From assembly GCA_020054175.1 (NCBI GenBank), contig JAGVLR010000259.1, positions 1-12,226 on the forward strand: a stretch of DNA of 12,226 bases, written 5' to 3'. The notes beneath the pieces were generated by a model, which made no database searches, was not told where the DNA came from, and worked only from the letters and a program-made list of their open reading frames with translations. This DNA is from Candidatus Dadabacteria bacterium (GTDB taxonomy: Bacteria; Desulfobacterota_D; UBA1144; Nemesobacterales; UBA2774). The number at the start of each line of letters is the position of its first letter. Position 1 is the stretch's first letter. Shown here piece by piece: positions 5,311 through 12,226 of the stretch. Position numbers and translations under genes: made by a program.

Positions 5311-7776
5311 TCATCCGTCCTGCGGTCCGACGTTCCATATATCGCCGGCGTATTCCGAAATAGTCCTGTCGCTCGAGAACTTCCCCATGCGCGCGACGTT
5401 GAGTATCGCCTTCCGCGCCCATTCCCCCGGCTTTTTATATTCGGCCCCGGCGAGCGCCTGCGTTTCCCTGTAGGGCTCGAAGTCCGCGACGTTGAAATAT
5501 ACGTCCCCGTTTAAAACGAGATACTCGTATATCCATTTGAAAAGCCCGGGCTCGTCCCTGCAGAAGACGTCCGACTCGAAAGAATCCATAACCCTTTTCA
5601 AATTCGGGTTCGCGGCGCAGATCTGGCTCGGGTTGTAGCTGTGCGAGTGCTTCAACTCCTTTATCTCTTCTGCACGGAGGCCGAAGATGAAGATATTATC
5701 CTCGCCGACTTCCTCCCTTATCTCTATGTTGGCCCCGTCCATCGTGCCGATAGTCAGCGCGCCGTTCAGGGCGAGCTTCATGTTCCCCGTCCCGGACGCC
5801 TCCTTCCCCGCCGTCGATATCTGCTCGCTGAGGTCGGCCACCGGGATGATTTTCTCCGCGAGTGTGACTCTATAATCCGGCATGAATACGACCTTTATCT
5901 GCCCTTTCACCTTCGGATCGGCGTTTATGACCGAGGCGACGCCGTTTATCAGCTTTATGATCTGCTTCGCAGCCCAGTATCCGGGGGCGGCCTTCCCCGC
6001 GAAGATGTAAGTTCTCGGGACGGGCAGATCCTTCCCGTCCTCGACTATGCTGAAATATTGATGAATGATGTGCATTATGTTGAGGAGCTGGCGCTTATAC
6101 TCGTGAATCCTCTTTATCTGGACGTCGAACAGGCTTTCGGGGTCGACTGCTATCTTGGTCATTTTTTGAATCAGTCCCGAGAGCGCCTCCTTGTTTCTCC
6201 TCTTCACATCCATGAAGTCCGCCCGGAACCCCGCGTCGTCGGCGTAGGGCTCCAGCGCCTTCAGCTTGTAAAGGTCGGTCACCCATTCATCCCCTACCGT
6301 GCCGTCGATAAGCTCAGACAGCCCCGGGTTACATATGAGGAGCCACCTTCTCTGCGTAATGCCGTTTGTCTTGTTGTTGAATTTCTCGGGCCAAAGCTCG
6401 TAGAAATCCGGAACGAGATCGGTTTTTATAAGCTCCGAATGGAGCGCGGCGACGCCGTTAACGGAATGGCTGCCGACTATCGACAGGTGCGCCATGCGGA
6501 TCTGTTTCGCGTGCCCCTCTTCGACGAGCGACATCCTTCTCATGCGGTCCACCGAATCGGGCCACCTCGATTTAATCTTCCGGAGGAACCTGTCGTTTAT
6601 CCCGTATATGATTTCGAGGTGTCTCGGAATCACCCGTTCGAGGAGCGACACCGGCCACTTCTCCATCGCCTCCGGAAGGAGCGTATGGTTAGTGAAGCCG
6701 AACGTCGATTCCGTTATCTGCCATGCCGAGTTCCACGGTATGCCGTTCTCGTCGACGAGTATCCTCATCAGCTCGGCGATAGCGAGGGCCGGGTGGGTGT
6801 CGTTAAGCTGTATCGCGACCTTGGCCGGGAAGCTCCCGAATCCGGAACGGCCCTCGGAGAACCGCCTCACGATATCCCGGACGGCGCACGCGGCGAGAAA
6901 GTATTCCTGTATGACTCTCAGCTCTTTTCCCTGCTCGACAGTGTCCGAGGGATAGAGAACTTTGGATATGGTTTCGGACGTCATCTTCTGCTCGACGGCC
7001 TTCATGTAGTCCCCGCTGTTGAAAATCTTCATGTCGAACTCGTTCGAAGACCTCGCCGAATAGAGCCTGAGATAATTCACCGTCCCCGTACCGTAGCCGA
7101 CGACAGGCATGTCGTACGGCACGCCGTAGAGGAACTTCCAGTCCCGCCAGAACGGCCTGTAGTTGCCGCTAGTGTCCTTTTCGATTTTGACGCGCCCGTA
7201 TATGGGCACGACGCAGAGGTCGTCGGCCCTTTCGATCAGCCACGGCGATTCCTCGCCGAGCCAGTGGTCGGGCTGCTCCACCTGGCTGCCGTTTACTATC
7301 GTCTGCCTGAATATTCCGTAATCGTAATTTATCCCGTACCCGAATCCCGGGAGCCTGAGAGTCGCTATCGAATCGAGAAAGCACGCGACGAGCCTCCCGA
7401 GGCCGCCGTTCCCGAGGGCGGGGTCAACCTCTGTTTCGGCTATATCCGAGAGATCGATCCCGAGGGATTTGAGCGCGTCGGCGCACATCCCGTAAGCGCC
7501 GAGGTTTATCAGGTTATTCGAAAGGGCGCGTCCCGTCAGATATTCGAGCGAGAGTATGTAGGCGCGCTTGGGGTCGCTCTTGTCATATTTTTCCGAGGTG
7601 TCGAACATCCCGTCTATGATAAGCTCCCTCACAGCGAGCGAAACGGCACGGAAAAGGTCGTCGCCTGAAGCCTGCGACAGCTTCTTTCCGATCGAGTATT
7701 TAAGATGAAAGAGAATTCTGGTTCTGAAGGCCGAGGAATCGGCCGAATCCTTAAGGTAGGGGCTACGCTCGCTCAT
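5311..7776 (-). CDS. glgP: Glycogen/alpha-glucan phosphorylase
   Basis: This 821-residue GT35 enzyme uses phosphate to release glucose-1-phosphate from the non-reducing ends of alpha-1,4-glucans, stopping near branch points. Family motifs are clear: EVDPALGNGGLGRLVACFLDS near the N-terminus, YGINYDYGIFRQ, QLNDTHPALA, KRIHEYKRQLLN, and EASGTGNMKLALNG. In the last motif K667 should carry pyridoxal phosphate. Length matches the family (about 800-840) and nothing is missing. The ATG at 7774-7776 is supported by AGAGGA (complement of 7780-7785) directly upstream. It is transcribed away from glgB across a shared 176-bp region and heads towards pyrE. The context supports a degradative role in a glycogen cycle; maltodextrin could also be a substrate. 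Confidence 0.97.
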   Translation of the reverse strand: MSERSPYLKDSADSSAFRTRILFHLKYSIGKKLSQASGDDLFRAVSLAVRELIIDGMFDTSEKYDKSDPKRAYILSLEYLTGRALSNNLINLGAYGMCADALKSLGIDLSDIAETEVDPALGNGGLGRLVACFLDSIATLRLPGFGYGINYDYGIFRQTIVNGSQVEQPDHWLGEESPWLIERADDLCVVPIYGRVKIEKDTSGNYRPFWRDWKFLYGVPYDMPVVGYGTGTVNYLRLYSARSSNEFDMKIFNSGDYMKAVEQKMTSETISKVLYPSDTVEQGKELRVIQEYFLAACAVRDIVRRFSEGRSGFGSFPAKVAIQLNDTHPALAIAELMRILVDENGIPWNSAWQITESTFGFTNHTLLPEAMEKWPVSLLERVIPRHLEIIYGINDRFLRKIKSRWPDSVDRMRRMSLVEEGHAKQIRMAHLSIVGSHSVNGVAALHSELIKTDLVPDFYELWPEKFNNKTNGITQRRWLLICNPGLSELIDGTVGDEWVTDLYKLKALEPYADDAGFRADFMDVKRRNKEALSGLIQKMTKIAVDPESLFDVQIKRIHEYKRQLLNIMHIIHQYFSIVEDGKDLPVPRTYIFAGKAAPGYWAAKQIIKLINGVASVINADPKVKGQIKVVFMPDYRVTLAEKIIPVADLSEQISTAGKEASGTGNMKLALNGALTIGTMDGANIEIREEVGEDNIFIFGLRAEEIKELKHSHSYNPSQICAANPNLKRVMDSFESDVFCRDEPGLFKWIYEYLVLNGDVYFNVADFEPYRETQALAGAEYKKPGEWARKAILNVARMGKFSSDRTISEYAGDIWNVGPQDG

Positions 7777-7837
7777 TGTTCCTCTTCAATCCCTCGGTGC
7801 TCCCGGGCCGTGTCCTTATACCGGCCGCCCTTTTTTA

Positions 7838-7859
7838 CAGATAACTATACGGTTATTTG
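7838..7859. promoter_or_regulatory. Interrupted palindrome in the glgP-glgB divergent region (candidate operator)
   Basis: The left arm CAGATAAC (7838-7845) and the right arm GTTATTTG (7852-7859) are reverse complements except at one position, separated by six bases. The site overlaps a TATAGT box on the complement (7844-7849) that could be the -10 of glgP. A repressor or activator dimer binding here could control one or both directions. The symmetry is seen; the function is inferred. Confidence 0.4.
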
Positions 7860-7880
7860 CGGACGCGAACACAGGATTTT

Positions 7881-7911
7881 TTGTTCCGCGCAAACGCTAA
7901 CAGTGTATAAT
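7881..7911 (+). promoter_or_regulatory. Candidate promoter for glgB-glgX-malQ
   Basis: A perfect TATAAT (7906-7911) lies 41 bases before the glgB start. TTGTTC at 7881-7886 could be a weak -35 at a 19-base spacing. This is the most promoter-like element in front of the operon. Confidence 0.45.
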
Positions 7912-7952
7912 AAAAATTTGAAATACCAACAAACCGCAGATACCGGAAGGCC

Positions 7953-9866
7953 ATGTCGGATAAACGAAAAACTAACGCGGACGCGGGCTTTATAAGCGAT
8001 TTCGACGTCTACCTTTTTAAGCAGGGCGCGCACCGCAAAATGTACGAAAAGCTGGGCTCGCATGCGGCGTCGCAAGGCGGCAAAGACGGCGTAAGCTTCG
8101 CGGTATGGGCCCCTAACGCCGAATACGTCTCCGTCGTAGGAAACTGGAACGGCTGGAACAGGGGCTCGCATCCGCTCAAACCAAGATGGGACGAATCCGG
8201 GATATGGGAGGGATTCGTTCCGGGCATAGGCAGGGGCGAAGTTTACAAATATCACATCTCCTCCAGGGTGAAGGGATACAAGGTGGACAAGGCCGATCCC
8301 TATGCCTTCAGGAACGAGAGCCCGCCCAAAACGGCCTCGATAGTATGGGAGCCGGAGTATGAATGGGGTGACGCGGAGTGGATGAAGACGAGGCGCGATC
8401 CTAACTCGCTCTCCTCGCCGCTCTCGATTTACGAAGTGCACCTCGGCTCGTGGATGAGAGTCCCGGAAGAAAGAGGAAGGTCCCTCACCTACAGGGAGCT
8501 CGCACCGAGGCTCGCTGATTACGTAAAATCGACAGGCTTCACGCACGTCGAGCTTCTCCCCGTTATGGAACACCCGTTCTACGGCTCGTGGGGGTACCAG
8601 GTGACAGGATACTTCGCCCCCACCGGAAGATACGGTGCGCCGGAGGATTTCATGTATCTCGTCGACACTCTCCACCAGAGCGGCATAGGCGTCATACTCG
8701 ACTGGGTCCCGTCTCACTTTCCGAACGACCAGCACGGGCTCGCATTCTTCGACGGGACGCACCTCTACGAGCATTCGGATCCCCGGAAGGGATTTCACCC
8801 CGACTGGAAATCCTGCATATTCAACTACGGACGGAACGAAGTAAAGGCCTTCCTCAATTCGAGCGCAATGCTCTGGCTCGATATGTACCATGCCGACGGC
8901 CTGAGAGTGGACGGCGTAGCCTCGATGCTTTACTTGGACTACAGCAGGAAAAAGGGCGAATGGGTGCCCAACGAATACGGCGGCAACGAAAATCTCCCGG
9001 CAATAGAATTCATCAAGAACCTTAACCTCTCCGTTTACTCCGAGCACAAGGACGTCCAGACGATCGCCGAGGAATCGACGGCCTGGCCTATGGTGTCGCG
9101 CCCTACCTACGTCGGCGGGCTCGGCTTCGGAATGAAGTGGAACATGGGCTGGATGAACGACACGCTCGAATATTTCTCGAAGGACCCCGTATACAGAAAA
9201 CATCTCCAGAACACTCTCACATTCAGCATTCTCTACGCCTTTTCGGAAAATTTCGTCCTCCCGCTTTCGCACGACGAAGTAGTCCACGCCAAGGGCTCCC
9301 TCATACGGAGAATGCCCGGCGACTTATGGCAGAAGTTCGCGAACCTGAGAGCGCTCTTCGGATACATGTTCGGACATCCCGGAAAGAAGCTCCTCTTCAT
9401 GGGGGGCGAAATAGGCCAGTGGGCGGAATGGAACCACGATTCCAGCGTCGAATGGCACCTCCTCGGCTTCCCGCTTCACAGCGGCCTCAAGTCGTGGGTG
9501 TCGGACCTCAACAGGCTCTATAGAGAGGAGCCCGCGCTTTACGAGCTCGACTTCTCGCACCACTGGTTCGAATGGGTCGACTTTCGGGATTACAATCAGA
9601 GCGTCATCAGCTTCGTCAGAAAAAGCACGAAGGGCGAGATGATTCTCGTCGTCTGCAATTTCACGCCCCTCCCGCGAAATGGCTACAGGCTCAGCGTCCC
9701 CCGAGCGGGCAGGTGGGCCGAGAAGCTGAACAGCGATTCTCACTTTTACGGCGGAAGCGGCGTCGGTAACAGCGGCGGCGTCTGGGCCGGTCCTTCGGAC
9801 TCACGGGGAAGCCTCGAAATAAACCTCCCGCCGCTTGGCGTCCTCTTTTTCAAACACGAAGGTTAG
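7953..9866 (+). CDS. glgB: 1,4-alpha-glucan branching enzyme
   Basis: This 637-residue GH13 enzyme makes alpha-1,6 branches in glycogen. An N-terminal CBM48 domain (about residues 45-115, SFAVWAPNAEYVSVVGNWNGW) precedes the catalytic barrel. Active-site residues are visible: nucleophile D320 in DGLRVDGV, general acid E373 in AEEST, and transition-state stabiliser D441 in LSHDEVVH. A C-terminal beta-sandwich closes the protein. It has a single CBM48 and lacks the extra N1 domain of longer enzymes such as that of E. coli. The usual HGKGSL after the stabiliser reads HAKGSL (A446). GGAAGG at 7945-7950 is close to the ATG, but its GGA core gives a five-base spacing. It leads an apparent operon with glgX and malQ and diverges from glgP. 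Confidence 0.97.
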   Translation: MSDKRKTNADAGFISDFDVYLFKQGAHRKMYEKLGSHAASQGGKDGVSFAVWAPNAEYVSVVGNWNGWNRGSHPLKPRWDESGIWEGFVPGIGRGEVYKYHISSRVKGYKVDKADPYAFRNESPPKTASIVWEPEYEWGDAEWMKTRRDPNSLSSPLSIYEVHLGSWMRVPEERGRSLTYRELAPRLADYVKSTGFTHVELLPVMEHPFYGSWGYQVTGYFAPTGRYGAPEDFMYLVDTLHQSGIGVILDWVPSHFPNDQHGLAFFDGTHLYEHSDPRKGFHPDWKSCIFNYGRNEVKAFLNSSAMLWLDMYHADGLRVDGVASMLYLDYSRKKGEWVPNEYGGNENLPAIEFIKNLNLSVYSEHKDVQTIAEESTAWPMVSRPTYVGGLGFGMKWNMGWMNDTLEYFSKDPVYRKHLQNTLTFSILYAFSENFVLPLSHDEVVHAKGSLIRRMPGDLWQKFANLRALFGYMFGHPGKKLLFMGGEIGQWAEWNHDSSVEWHLLGFPLHSGLKSWVSDLNRLYREEPALYELDFSHHWFEWVDFRDYNQSVISFVRKSTKGEMILVVCNFTPLPRNGYRLSVPRAGRWAEKLNSDSHFYGGSGVGNSGGVWAGPSDSRGSLEINLPPLGVLFFKHEG

Positions 9867-9915
9867 GAGTATAATTCACACTTATTCCGAGCAGGAGAAG
9901 CGGCAGGCGGAAAGT

Positions 9916-12075
9916 TTGAAGAGAAATAACTCGTCCCCGGTAAAGCTGAAAACATCTCGCGGTTCTCCCCGACCGCTCGGGGCGAGGTGGGACGGGCACG
10001 GCGTCAATTTCGCGGTATTCTCCGAGAACGCGGAATACATCGAGCTCTGCCTTTATGCCCCCGGCGTTCCCGAACCCGAAACGCGCAGGATAAAGCTCGA
10101 ATCCAGGACCGACAACGTTCACCATGTCTATGTACACGGCCTTTCGCCCGGCCAGCTCTACGGCTACAGGGCATACGGGCTTTACGACCCTCCCTCCGGC
10201 CAGAGATTCAATCCCCGGAAGCTCCTCGTCGACCCCTACGCCAGGGCCGTATCCGGGGCCGTGATGCTCGACAGCATACACTGCGACCACAAGCTCTTCC
10301 GCCGCGTGCACAAGCTCGTGGAGGACTCGAGGGACAGCGCGGCCTGGATGCCGAAATCCGTCGTCGTGGACGGCTCGTTCGACTGGGGCGGCGACTCTCA
10401 TCCCAGGGTGCCGTGGTCGGAAACCGTAATCTACGAGGCCCACGTAAGGGGCCTCACGATGCTTCATCCGGACGTGCCCGAAGAGCTCAGGGGTACGTAC
10501 GCCGGCCTCGCTTCGCCGGCCGTCATATCGCATCTCAGCTCGCTCGGCGTAACCGCGATAGAGCTCATGCCGGTTCATCACAGCGTATCCGAGAGCAGGC
10601 TCCTCGAAAACGGCCTCGTGAATTACTGGGGCTATAACACGCTGGGCTTCTTCGCGCCCGACATACGGTACTCCCGGAGCAAGTCCCCGGGCGCGCAGGT
10701 AAACGAATTCAAGGAAATGGTGAAGGCGTTTCACAAGGAAGGCATCGAGGTAATACTCGACGTCGTTTACAACCACACGCCCGAGGGCGGGAGCGGGGGC
10801 CCCACCCTTTCTCTTAGGGGCCTCGACAATAAAACGTACTACCGCCTCGTACCCGGGAAAAACGATGAATACCTAAATTACAGCGGCACAGGCAACACGA
10901 TTAATTCCTCGCACCCGGCCGTCAGGAAGCTCATCTTCGACAGCCTTAAATACTGGGCCGAAGAGATGCGCGTAGACGGTTTCAGGCTCGATCTCGCCCC
11001 GGCCCTCTTCAGGAACAGCCCCGATTACGACAGGTCGCACCCGCTCTTTAAAGAAATAGCCGGCGACCCCGTCCTCTCCCGCGTGAAGCTAATTGCGGAG
11101 CCGTGGGACCTCGGCCCGGGCGGCTACCAGACCGGGAACTTCCCCGACCCCTGGTCCGAATGGAACGACAGGTATCGGAACACTGTCAGGCGCTTCTGGC
11201 GGAGCGACGAAGGCGTAACGCCTGATATGGCCTACAGGATAAGCGGGTCGAGCGACCTCTACGGCATGAGGGAAAAGGGCTCCTACGCGAGCATAAACTA
11301 CGTCGCTTCTCATGATGGTTTTACACTTAACGACTTAGCTGCGTACGAGCACAAACACAACGAAGCCAATCTCGAAAAAAACGCCGACGGCCCGGGCGCC
11401 AACTACAGCCTTAACTTCGGCGTCGAGGGGCCGACGGATAACCCCGCCATAATCAAGGGCCGCGAAAAACAGAAAAGGAACTTCCTCGCTACGCTCTTTT
11501 TATCCCAGGGTGTGCCGATGCTGCTCATGGGCGACGAGGCGGGAAGAACACAGAGGGGAAACAACAACGCCTACTGCCAGGACAACGACATATCGTGGAT
11601 GAGCTGGAATCCCGGCCCCCGCGGCAAAAAGCTCCTCGAATTCACGAGGTTCCTCGCCGCCCTTAGGAAGGACTACCCGGTTTTGAGACGCGGGCTCTTT
11701 TTCACAGGCGCCCCGCACGCCATGTTCGGCCATAAAGACCTCACATGGTTCCTCCCCGACGGAAGTGAGATGACGGAGAACGACTGGAATAACCCGCGCC
11801 TCCGCTCGCTAAGCATCGTGAAGGTCGAGAACAACGTCGGAAAAACCGGAAAGGCGAAAAAACATATCCGGAACAACACGCTCATGCTTCTCCTTAACGC
11901 CGAGCCGGCAGGCGTCGTCTTCACGATACCAAACGGACGGCTCTCCCCGGGATGGCAGGTGATATTCGACACGAAAAACGATAAACCCGGTGGAAAGACG
12001 GTCGGCGCCGGAAAGCACTACGCGATGGAAGGAAGATCGTTCGCGCTTTTGAAACCGTCCACTAAACCCGGATAA
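9916..12075 (+). CDS. glgX: Glycogen debranching enzyme GlgX (isoamylase type)
   Basis: This GH13_11 enzyme hydrolyses alpha-1,6 branches of phosphorylase-trimmed glycogen. An N-terminal CBM48 domain begins with PRPLGARWDGHGVNFAVFS. The catalytic barrel has LDVVYNHTPEG, nucleophile D359 in GFRLDLAPAL, acid E395 in IAEPWDLGPGGYQTG, and stabiliser D467 in ASHDGFTLNDL. The GlgX/TreX signatures MGDEAGRTQRGNNNAYCQDN and FPDPWSEWNDRYR are also present. There is no ATG near the start. I chose TTG 9916 (719 residues), which has AGGCGG five bases upstream (9905-9910) and begins 50 bases after the glgB stop. TTG 9835 would add 27 residues and overlap glgB by 32 bases, but has no ribosome binding site. 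The C-terminus includes a Lys/Asn-rich insert around NVGKTGKAKKHIRNN before the final strands. Residue numbers use the 9916 start. Confidence 0.95.
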   Translation: MKRNNSSPVKLKTSRGSPRPLGARWDGHGVNFAVFSENAEYIELCLYAPGVPEPETRRIKLESRTDNVHHVYVHGLSPGQLYGYRAYGLYDPPSGQRFNPRKLLVDPYARAVSGAVMLDSIHCDHKLFRRVHKLVEDSRDSAAWMPKSVVVDGSFDWGGDSHPRVPWSETVIYEAHVRGLTMLHPDVPEELRGTYAGLASPAVISHLSSLGVTAIELMPVHHSVSESRLLENGLVNYWGYNTLGFFAPDIRYSRSKSPGAQVNEFKEMVKAFHKEGIEVILDVVYNHTPEGGSGGPTLSLRGLDNKTYYRLVPGKNDEYLNYSGTGNTINSSHPAVRKLIFDSLKYWAEEMRVDGFRLDLAPALFRNSPDYDRSHPLFKEIAGDPVLSRVKLIAEPWDLGPGGYQTGNFPDPWSEWNDRYRNTVRRFWRSDEGVTPDMAYRISGSSDLYGMREKGSYASINYVASHDGFTLNDLAAYEHKHNEANLEKNADGPGANYSLNFGVEGPTDNPAIIKGREKQKRNFLATLFLSQGVPMLLMGDEAGRTQRGNNNAYCQDNDISWMSWNPGPRGKKLLEFTRFLAALRKDYPVLRRGLFFTGAPHAMFGHKDLTWFLPDGSEMTENDWNNPRLRSLSIVKVENNVGKTGKAKKHIRNNTLMLLLNAEPAGVVFTIPNGRLSPGWQVIFDTKNDKPGGKTVGAGKHYAMEGRSFALLKPSTKPG

Positions 12076-12109
12076 TAATTCCCCTTATATTCCGCTCCCG
12101 CGACGCACC

Positions 12110-12226
12110 ATGAGAGAAAGAAAAAGCGGCATCCTCCTTCACGTATCCTCACTCCCCTCCCCTTTCGGCATCGGGGACCTGGGCCCCGAGGCGCTCAGGT
12201 TCGCGGACTTTCTTCACGAGTCCGGA
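12110..12226 (+). CDS. malQ: 4-alpha-glucanotransferase (amylomaltase), N-terminal fragment
   Basis: The first 39 residues are present, and the gene continues past the window. The sequence SGILLHVSSLPSPFGIGDLG is the hallmark opening of GH77 amylomaltases of the short bacterial/plant DPE1 type, followed by the typical EALRFADFL helix. The enzyme transfers maltodextrin segments between chains, so it can recycle the short oligosaccharides left by GlgX and GlgP. It begins 34 bases after the glgX stop, with no terminator between them, so it looks like the third gene of the glgB operon. No strong ribosome binding site is visible before the ATG. Confidence 0.92.
   Translation, partial: MRERKSGILLHVSSLPSPFGIGDLGPEALRFADFLHESG

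Noticed and set aside
5641..7668. A 675-codon open frame on the + strand antisense to glgP
   Set aside because: It lies wholly inside the glgP coding region, and its product is low-complexity, rich in Arg, Pro, Val and Glu, with no recognised domain. It follows from the biased codon use of glgP.
7845..9287. A 480-codon open frame on the - strand antisense to glgB and across the divergent promoter
   Set aside because: glgB is certain from its catalytic motifs. The antisense product has no motif and its start lies inside glgB, so it is a codon-bias shadow.
1..12226. Search for tRNA, rRNA, CRISPR arrays, insertion sequences, toxin-antitoxin or defence genes
   Set aside because: None seen. Every large open frame is accounted for by housekeeping or carbohydrate-metabolism genes, and no terminal inverted repeats or regularly spaced repeats were found.

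Overview
The window is ordinary chromosomal DNA of a GC-rich, probably Gram-negative bacterium. Arginine AGG and isoleucine ATA codons are frequent in every gene despite the GC richness. Together with a site-2 protease, a sigma-54 activator and a [4Fe-4S]-type sulfonucleotide reductase, this fits an uncultured lineage near Desulfobacterota, Nitrospirota or Dadabacteria. That placement is a low-confidence inference. There are no tRNA or rRNA genes, CRISPR arrays, transposases, phage genes or plasmid functions.

Left part (1-2700): the C-terminus of an RseP-like membrane metalloprotease, a hairpin, a DUF58 membrane protein, and a small SnoaL/NTF2-like protein, all on the + strand. Facing them on the - strand is cysH, whose cysteine pattern marks it as an assimilatory adenylyl-sulfate (APS) reductase. 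The convergent ends of the SnoaL gene and cysH hold a small hairpin and a perfect tandem 11-bp repeat.

Middle (2672-5310): about 600 bp without a convincing gene, containing promoter-like boxes and short repeats. It is followed by an orphan sigma-54 activator with a degenerate receiver domain. This gene converges, with a 10-bp gap, on pyrE on the - strand.

Right part (5311-12226): a glycogen / alpha-glucan locus built around a divergent promoter region at 7777-7952. glgP (phosphorylase) runs left towards pyrE. glgB (branching enzyme), glgX (debranching enzyme) and the start of malQ (4-alpha-glucanotransferase) run right as an apparent operon. Together they cover branching (GlgB), release of glucose-1-phosphate from outer chains (GlgP), removal of the remaining branch stubs (GlgX), and recycling of the resulting short oligosaccharides (MalQ). 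Synthesis genes (glgC, glgA) are not in the window. An interrupted palindrome lies in the divergent region and is the best candidate for a control site.

I did not find a convincing new biological system. The points most worth a second look are the altered receiver domain of the sigma-54 activator, the palindrome between glgP and glgB, and the repeat-bearing gap upstream of the activator.
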